A DNA stretch of 18,174 bases from an uncultured Eubacteriales bacterium (lineage in GTDB: Bacteria > Bacillota > Clostridia > Oscillospirales > RGIG7773): positions 1-18,174 of the forward strand of contig CAKTDK010000022.1 of the NCBI GenBank assembly GCA_934541205.1, read 5' to 3'. Below are positions 14,305 to 18,174 of the stretch, one piece after another. Position numbers and translations under genes: made by a program. The notes beneath the pieces were generated by a model that saw nothing but the letters and a program-made list of their open reading frames with translations, did not search any database and had not been told where the DNA came from. Position 1 is the stretch's first letter, and every line of letters begins with the position of its first letter.

Positions 14305-15030
14305 TTAACTTCCCATAGATATAAACAAACCGCATAAAAATCCGGTTATATTAAAAAATACCGGTGCTAATCCGCTGTAAATTCTTTTTGACTGAGGTAT
14401 TATCTCTCCAAACACCACGTAAAGCATAGATCCTGCCGCGCTTAAAAGACAAACTCCAATCATTTCTTTGGACAAACCCGAAAAATAACATCCAAAAAAA
14501 GCTCCTATTCCGGTAGGAATTCCTGCTATTACAGTCATTAGAATACTTTTTATACTGCCTGTTCCGCCGGCTTTTGAAGTAATGCTCATAGCCATTCCTT
14601 CAGGAACATCATGTATAAGTATCACCAAAAGAATGCTTATTCCAAGCTTAAAAGACGCCTGAAAACCCGAACCTATCGCAAGCCCCTCTGGAAAATTATG
14701 CACTGCGATTGCAAAAAATATCAAAAGTCCGGTACTTTTCATAGAATTTTTATTTTTGCCTTTTCTCTCAGTAAGTATCTGAAGAAAATAGGTAAGAATA
14801 ACGCCGAATACAATAGATAAAAATCCGGTTTTTAAATTAATTTTATCAAAACCTTCGGGTATAAGCTCAAAACACACTACTCCCGTCATAAGTCCAGCGG
14901 AAAATTCCATTACAAAAGCTACAAGCTTTTTGCTTTTTGAATTTATTAAAGAGCCGAAAACACCGCCCAAAGCAGTTCCTCCGATACCGGACAAACTTCC
15001 CATTAATAACGCCCTTATACAATCATTCAT
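14305..15030 (-). CDS. ZIP family metal transporter
   Basis: 241 residues with about eight membrane segments. The two metal-binding helices are clear: HNFPEGLAIG (111-120) and HDVPEGMAMS (140-149), the HNxPEG/HDxPEG signatures of the GufA/ZupT-type ZIP subfamily, which moves zinc and related divalent cations into the cytoplasm. The Gly-rich start SLSGIGGTALGGVFG also fits. A TTG at 15042 is in frame but falls in the TTGGAG ribosome binding site; the ATG at 15030 is 7 bases beyond and is chosen. It is followed after 13 bases by the Sua5/YwlC gene and preceded by prfA after 87 bases. No metal-regulator box was recognised. Confidence 0.9.
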   Translation of the reverse strand: MNDCIRALLMGSLSGIGGTALGGVFGSLINSKSKKLVAFVMEFSAGLMTGVVCFELIPEGFDKINLKTGFLSIVFGVILTYFLQILTERKGKNKNSMKSTGLLIFFAIAVHNFPEGLAIGSGFQASFKLGISILLVILIHDVPEGMAMSITSKAGGTGSIKSILMTVIAGIPTGIGAFFGCYFSGLSKEMIGVCLLSAAGSMLYVVFGEIIPQSKRIYSGLAPVFFNITGFLCGLFISMGS

Positions 15031-15117
15031 TTTTTTCTCCAAACATGCTTTTTATAAATACTATTAAAAAATTTTAAAAATTATTATAAAAACATATCTG
15101 AAGACAATAAAAAATGA

Positions 15118-16191
15118 TTATCCGTCGTACCCTGCTTTAAGCTTTTCAGCAGTATCCGCCGCCGCTAAAACATCAATTATTTCATCTATATCTCCGTTTA
15201 AAATCTCCTCAAGACGATAAAGCGTTAAAGAAACCCTGTGATCCGTAACTCTTCCCTGGGGATAATTGTAAGTACGGATTCGTTCCGATCTGTCGCCTGT
15301 TCCCACCTGACTTTTTCTTTCATTTGCAACTTTTGCGTGCTGTTCCTGTTTCTTTATATCATAAAGCCTTGAACGAAGCACCTTTAAAGCCTTTTCCTTA
15401 TTTTTGTGCTGACTTCTTTCATCCTGACATTCAACCACCATTCCGCTTGGAATATGAACAACTCTAATCGCAGAAGAAGTCTTATTTACATGCTGTCCTC
15501 CTGCGCCGCTTGAACGGAATGTAGAAATTTCAAGATCTGCCGGATTTATATCTATTTCAACATCTTCCGCAGCGGGAAGTACAGCCACCGTTACTGTAGA
15601 AGTATGAATTCTTCCGGAAGATTCGGTATCCGGAACTCTTTGAACACGGTGTACGCCGCTTTCATATTTAAGGCGGCTGTAAACCCCTTCACCTTCTATC
15701 ATAAAGGAGATTTCTTTTATTCCTCCGATTCCGGTTTCATTTATATTCATAACTTCAATTTTAAATCTTTTTGCTTCCGCATACATCGAATACATTCTGA
15801 AAAGAGCAGCGGCAAAAAGCGCTGCTTCTTCACCGCCAGCGCCTGCCCGTATTTCAACTATAACGCTTTTTTCATCATCTTCATCTTTTGGCAAAAGCAG
15901 TATTTTAAGCTCGTTTTCGCATTGAACTATCTTTTCCTTGGCCTCATAAAATTCCTGCTCAAGCATATCACGCATTTCCTTGTCTGTTTCGCTTTCAAGC
16001 ATTTCCTGCGCTTCTTTCTGCGTGTTTTCCGCATCGAGATATTCTCTGTACTTTTCAACTATTGGAGTCAGATTTTTCTGCTCCTTCATAAGATTTTTAA
16101 AAGCGTTAGGATCTGTAACTATTTCAGGGTCTGAAAGCTTTTCATTGATTTCATCATACTTCTTATTAATATCTTTTAATTTGTCTAACAT
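15118..16191 (-). CDS. prfA: Peptide chain release factor 1
   Basis: 357 residues, the normal RF1 length. It recognises UAA and UAG stop codons and triggers peptide release. The decoding motif is the RF1-type P-x-T, here PDT (187-189), in HRVQRVPDTESSGRIHTS; RF2 would have SPF. The catalytic GGQ is at 231-233 within SSGAGGQHVNKTSSAIR. The N-terminal helical domain (1 to about 100) is complete. The start follows AAGGTAGGG on the minus strand. It lies 11 bases after the DUF951 gene, so both are probably on one transcript. The methyltransferase gene prmC, often adjacent to prfA, is not next to it here. Confidence 0.97.
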   Translation of the reverse strand: MLDKLKDINKKYDEINEKLSDPEIVTDPNAFKNLMKEQKNLTPIVEKYREYLDAENTQKEAQEMLESETDKEMRDMLEQEFYEAKEKIVQCENELKILLLPKDEDDEKSVIVEIRAGAGGEEAALFAAALFRMYSMYAEAKRFKIEVMNINETGIGGIKEISFMIEGEGVYSRLKYESGVHRVQRVPDTESSGRIHTSTVTVAVLPAAEDVEIDINPADLEISTFRSSGAGGQHVNKTSSAIRVVHIPSGMVVECQDERSQHKNKEKALKVLRSRLYDIKKQEQHAKVANERKSQVGTGDRSERIRTYNYPQGRVTDHRVSLTLYRLEEILNGDIDEIIDVLAAADTAEKLKAGYDG

Positions 16192-16202
16192 AAAACCCTA
16201 CC

Positions 16203-16391
16203 TTATATATCATTTTTTTCAATAAATTTTTTTACCGATTTTTCAAATTTAGTTCTTGGAAGCATAATTTCATGTCCGCATTTCATACAGCGTATTTTTA
16301 TATCCATTCCTATGCGAAAAACTTTAAAAATATCATTTTTACAAGGATGAGATTTTTTCATCTGAACTATATCTCCCACATTTATTTCCAT
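16203..16391 (-). CDS. DUF951 family small protein
   Basis: 62 residues. The sequence fits DUF951: VGDIVQMKKSHPCKND at the start, then GMDIKIRCMKCGHEIMLPR and a C-terminal FEKSVKKFI. Cys17, Cys35 and Cys38 with His15 or His40 may form a small zinc site; this is inferred. The family is widespread in Firmicutes and unassigned in function, often encoded near translation or replication genes. Here it heads the minus-strand block, 11 bases before prfA. The start follows AAGGAAG. Its upstream region is AT-rich with no promoter I would trust. Confidence 0.88.
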   Translation of the reverse strand: MEINVGDIVQMKKSHPCKNDIFKVFRIGMDIKIRCMKCGHEIMLPRTKFEKSVKKFIEKNDI

Positions 16392-16457
16392 AACTATCTT
16401 CCTTTTTATAAATTATGCATATTTAATCATAACATATATGATTTTCCGCTCTCTTTT

Positions 16458-16514
16458 TTCAATGTTCTCTAAGACGTCCAAAGCTTCGCTTTGGAATATG
16501 GCGTGAGGTTATTA
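16458..16514. repeat. 57-bp imperfect palindrome, copy 1
   Basis: It begins TTCAATGTTCTCT and ends GCGTGAGGTTATTA. The centre CCAAAGC-ttc-GCTTTGG is a perfect 7-bp hairpin. Outer pairing continues imperfectly (GACGT with ATGGC, then AATGTTCTC with GAGGTTATT, using G-T pairs). It is repeated directly 101 bases downstream. Confidence 0.8.
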
Positions 16515-16525
16515 AAACATTTATT

Positions 16526-16548
16526 GGAAATTGATAAAGACAATTTCC
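16526..16548. repeat. Small perfect hairpin between the two palindromes
   Basis: GGAAATTG (16526-16533) pairs perfectly with CAATTTCC (16541-16548) around a 7-base loop. It lies in the 44-base spacer between the two 57-bp copies. Confidence 0.6.
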
Positions 16549-16558
16549 TACCCTTCGT

Positions 16559-16615
16559 TTCAATGTTCTCTCAGCTGTCCGAAGCTTTGCTTCGGAATAC
16601 AGCGTGAGGTTATTA
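16559..16615. repeat. 57-bp imperfect palindrome, copy 2
   Basis: Same length and ends as copy 1. The central hairpin is CCGAAGC-ttt-GCTTCGG: relative to copy 1, an A-T pair has become G-C on both arms. The next stem, GCTGT with ACAGC, is perfect here but imperfect in copy 1. Confidence 0.8.
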
Positions 16616-16736
16616 TAGCACAAAATGAATTAAAGTACAATTAATACGTTTATTGTCCAAAACTGTATTTATTTTCAATTAATATATACTCAAAATTTTG
16701 TAAAACTAAATCCATAAGCTATGAGGAGTATATAAA
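16616..16736. other. AT-rich upstream region of the 132-residue protein gene
   Basis: This part of the 345-base gap between divergent genes holds no reading frame. A possible -10 (TATACT, 16685-16690) lacks a fitting -35. The ribosome binding site GAGGAG is at 16722-16727. Confidence 0.4.
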
Positions 16737-17135
16737 ATGACAATAAAACTATTAGGACAATTTAATAATATAGACGACGCAGAAACCGCCGCGTCAAGAA
16801 TAAACAAAATTTTTGTCTGTAAAAGCATACGAATACTGTTTTCAAATATAACAAGAGAAAAACCACTTATATTTTATAAAGAAAAAGATTATAAAATACC
16901 CGAAAAAGGAAAAGATGCTTTTGCCTTTAACGGAGTATACAATAAATTTTATTCCTCTGTAAATAAAAAAGAATTAAAAGAAATAAATTTTAAAACAGAT
17001 ACCAATCCTGATTTTGAAATGCGCTCGGCAAAATCATGCGTTTTGGAAATATGCGCAGACTATTATAAAATAAATAATATTGAAAGAACTCTACGAAACT
17101 GCGGAGCATATAACATTACTTTTTCCGGAATATAA
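16737..17135 (+). CDS. Protein of unknown function, 132 residues
   Basis: I do not assign a family. Composition is soluble and basic, without signal or membrane segment. The N-terminal 35 residues (MTIKLLGQFNNIDDAETAAS, then INKIFVCKSIRILFS) and the last 30 (SCVLEICADYYKINNIERTL, then RNCGAYNITFSGI) each look like a beta-alpha-beta unit: a strand, a helix carrying paired charges, and a second strand. They flank a loose Lys-rich middle, about 45-95. This suggests a ferredoxin-like fold reminiscent of YflT/general-stress-type small proteins, with low confidence. The ATG follows GAGGAG (16722-16727). The S1-domain gene follows after 73 bases on the same strand, so joint transcription is possible. 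Confidence 0.65.
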   Translation: MTIKLLGQFNNIDDAETAASRINKIFVCKSIRILFSNITREKPLIFYKEKDYKIPEKGKDAFAFNGVYNKFYSSVNKKELKEINFKTDTNPDFEMRSAKSCVLEICADYYKINNIERTLRNCGAYNITFSGI

Positions 17136-17208
17136 AATTTTATCATAAAGTCCTTTTTTTAAACATACTATTTATTAAAATCAAGTATACCAAAACGGGA
17201 GGACTACA

Positions 17209-18138
17209 ATGAACAAGGCTGTATATAAACCTGAAGGAGAGCTTATTTCAACCGAAGAAAATATATTTTATACTTCAACTATTTCCACAATGGAAAAAAC
17301 CATAGGAAAAAATATTATTCTTGAAGGAAAAGCAACGCTTTGCGATACCGATAAAAATTTAATTGTAAATTTTAACGGATTTAAAGGAATTATTCCGAGA
17401 GACGAATGCGTTTTGCAAGATACCGATAAAGAAAACCGAGATATAGCTGTTATTACAAGAGTAAATAAACCGGTTTGTTTTTGTGTTAAAGAAATAAAAG
17501 AAATAAACGGCGAAAAAACAGCAATTCTTTCAAGAAAAGCCGCCCAAAAACTTGCTCTTGATTATCTTTTAAATCTTCCGAAAGGAACTGTGCTTGACGG
17601 AAAAATAACTCATCTTGAACCTTTCGGAGCTTTTGTAGATATCGGATGCGGAATAGTATCTTTGATAACAATAGATTCCATTTCCGTTTCAAGAATTCCT
17701 CATCCAAAAGAACGATTTTATCAGGGGCAAAAAATTAAATGTATAATAAAAGATATTGAAAAAGAAAAAGAACGAATTTTTCTTACTCATAAAGAACTTT
17801 TAGGAACATGGGATGAAAACGCTGCACTATTTTCGCCTGGAGAAACAGTATCCGGCATTGTCAGAAGTATAGAAGATTACGGAGTATTTATAGAACTTAC
17901 ACCAAATTTTGCCGGGCTTGCAGATATAGTTGACGGAATAAAAGAAGGTCAGCACGCGGCAGTTTACATAAAAAATATAATTCCCGAAAAAATGAAAGTT
18001 AAACTTACTATAGTGGACTTTTTCGACTCTCCTTTGGAAAATCCCATAAATAATTATTTTATAACTTCAGGACAAATTAACAAATGGAAATATTCTTCAA
18101 ATAAAAGCAATAAAATTATAGAAACAGTTTTTAAATAA
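17209..18138 (+). CDS. S1-domain RNA-binding protein (ribosomal protein S1-like)
   Basis: 309 residues. Three S1 (OB-fold) units can be traced. A degenerate first unit is at about 35-112 (GKNIILEGKATLCD, FKGIIPRDE, ILSRKAAQ). A good second unit is at about 126-197 (GTVLDGKITHLEPFGAFVDI, QKIKCIIKDIEKEKERIFLTHKE split here only for reading). A third, shortened unit is at about 211-270 (GETVSGIVRSIEDYGVFIEL, GLADIV, AAVYIKNI). The pattern is that of clostridial S1 homologues that bind single-stranded RNA. It is shorter than true S1 and has a non-S1 tail (about 271-309). The ATG follows a CGGGAGGA ribosome binding site (17195-17202). A strong terminator overlaps the stop. A role in translation or RNA decay is inferred. 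Confidence 0.83.
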   Translation: MNKAVYKPEGELISTEENIFYTSTISTMEKTIGKNIILEGKATLCDTDKNLIVNFNGFKGIIPRDECVLQDTDKENRDIAVITRVNKPVCFCVKEIKEINGEKTAILSRKAAQKLALDYLLNLPKGTVLDGKITHLEPFGAFVDIGCGIVSLITIDSISVSRIPHPKERFYQGQKIKCIIKDIEKEKERIFLTHKELLGTWDENAALFSPGETVSGIVRSIEDYGVFIELTPNFAGLADIVDGIKEGQHAAVYIKNIIPEKMKVKLTIVDFFDSPLENPINNYFITSGQINKWKYSSNKSNKIIETVFK

Positions 18139-18174
18139 ATAAAAGCCTCCGTAATAATACGGAGGCTTTTATTT
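18137..18174 (+). terminator. Rho-independent terminator after the S1-domain gene
   Basis: A 17-bp perfect stem (18137-18153 with 18158-18174) with core AGCCTCCGTA/TACGGAGGCT, a 4-base loop and TTTTATTT tail. The stem starts inside the TAA stop codon. The A-rich left arm would also allow termination from the other side. It reaches the window edge. Confidence 0.88.

Noticed and set aside
13596..14337. Long + strand frames of 149 and 162 codons
   Set aside because: They are antisense to the Sua5/YwlC gene, whose motifs are complete. No ribosome binding sites or family features.
16458..16615. CRISPR array
   Set aside because: Only two copies, each a long imperfect palindrome of 57 bases with diverged centres and one 44-base spacer that itself is a hairpin. 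No cas genes are present.

Overview
The window is AT-rich, uses strong AGGAGG-type ribosome binding sites and compact operons, and carries flotillin/NfeD, DUF951, a DUF1836 regulator, an S-layer-homology (SLH) surface protein and an S1-domain protein. This points to a low-GC Gram-positive of class Clostridia, probably a gut-type Eubacteriales. I cannot name a species from the sequence.

Left part, mostly + strand (1-7310). A thioredoxin gene (minus, cut by the left edge) is divergent from a membrane-anchored phosphodiester glycosidase. A three-gene operon follows: DUF1836 regulator, NfeD-like membrane protein and flotillin. It has a strong promoter with a dyad over the -35 element and spacer. 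After it come a very short promoter-terminator unit, a cluster of degenerate dispersed repeats, a small FUSC/aromatic acid exporter-type membrane protein, and a secreted leucine-rich-repeat protein with three SLH domains.

Middle, an accessory or scarred region (7303-10607). It holds the C-terminal stub of a cation:proton antiporter, abutting the 3' fragment of a second gene, then non-coding debris with nested hairpins. Next are a LEM-3-like GIY-YIG nuclease gene broken by a one-base frameshift, a 79-residue unknown protein, an alpha/beta hydrolase on the minus strand, and an inverted pair of the same repeat family seen at 4.4-4.7 kb.

Right part, a conserved minus-strand housekeeping block (16391 down to 10608). 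In transcription order: DUF951 protein, prfA (RF1), ZIP-family metal transporter, Sua5/YwlC threonylcarbamoyl-AMP synthase, coaE, a membrane-anchored lytic transglycosylase overlapping coaE, and an M18 aminopeptidase. Short gaps and one overlap suggest one or two transcripts joining translation termination, tRNA modification, CoA synthesis, metal uptake, wall turnover and peptide breakdown.

Right edge, + strand. Two 57-bp direct copies of an imperfect palindrome lie between the divergent DUF951 gene and a 132-residue unknown protein; differences between the copies partly preserve stem pairing. An S1-domain RNA-binding protein with a strong terminator closes the window.

Most of the window is ordinary core genome. 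The least explained items are the paired palindromes at 16.46-16.62 kb, the TGTCATTC...GAAGAATCTC repeat family, the regulator-NfeD-flotillin operon with its candidate operator, and the scar around 7.3-8.9 kb. I see no CRISPR array, no rRNA or tRNA gene, no complete insertion sequence and no clear multi-gene defence system.
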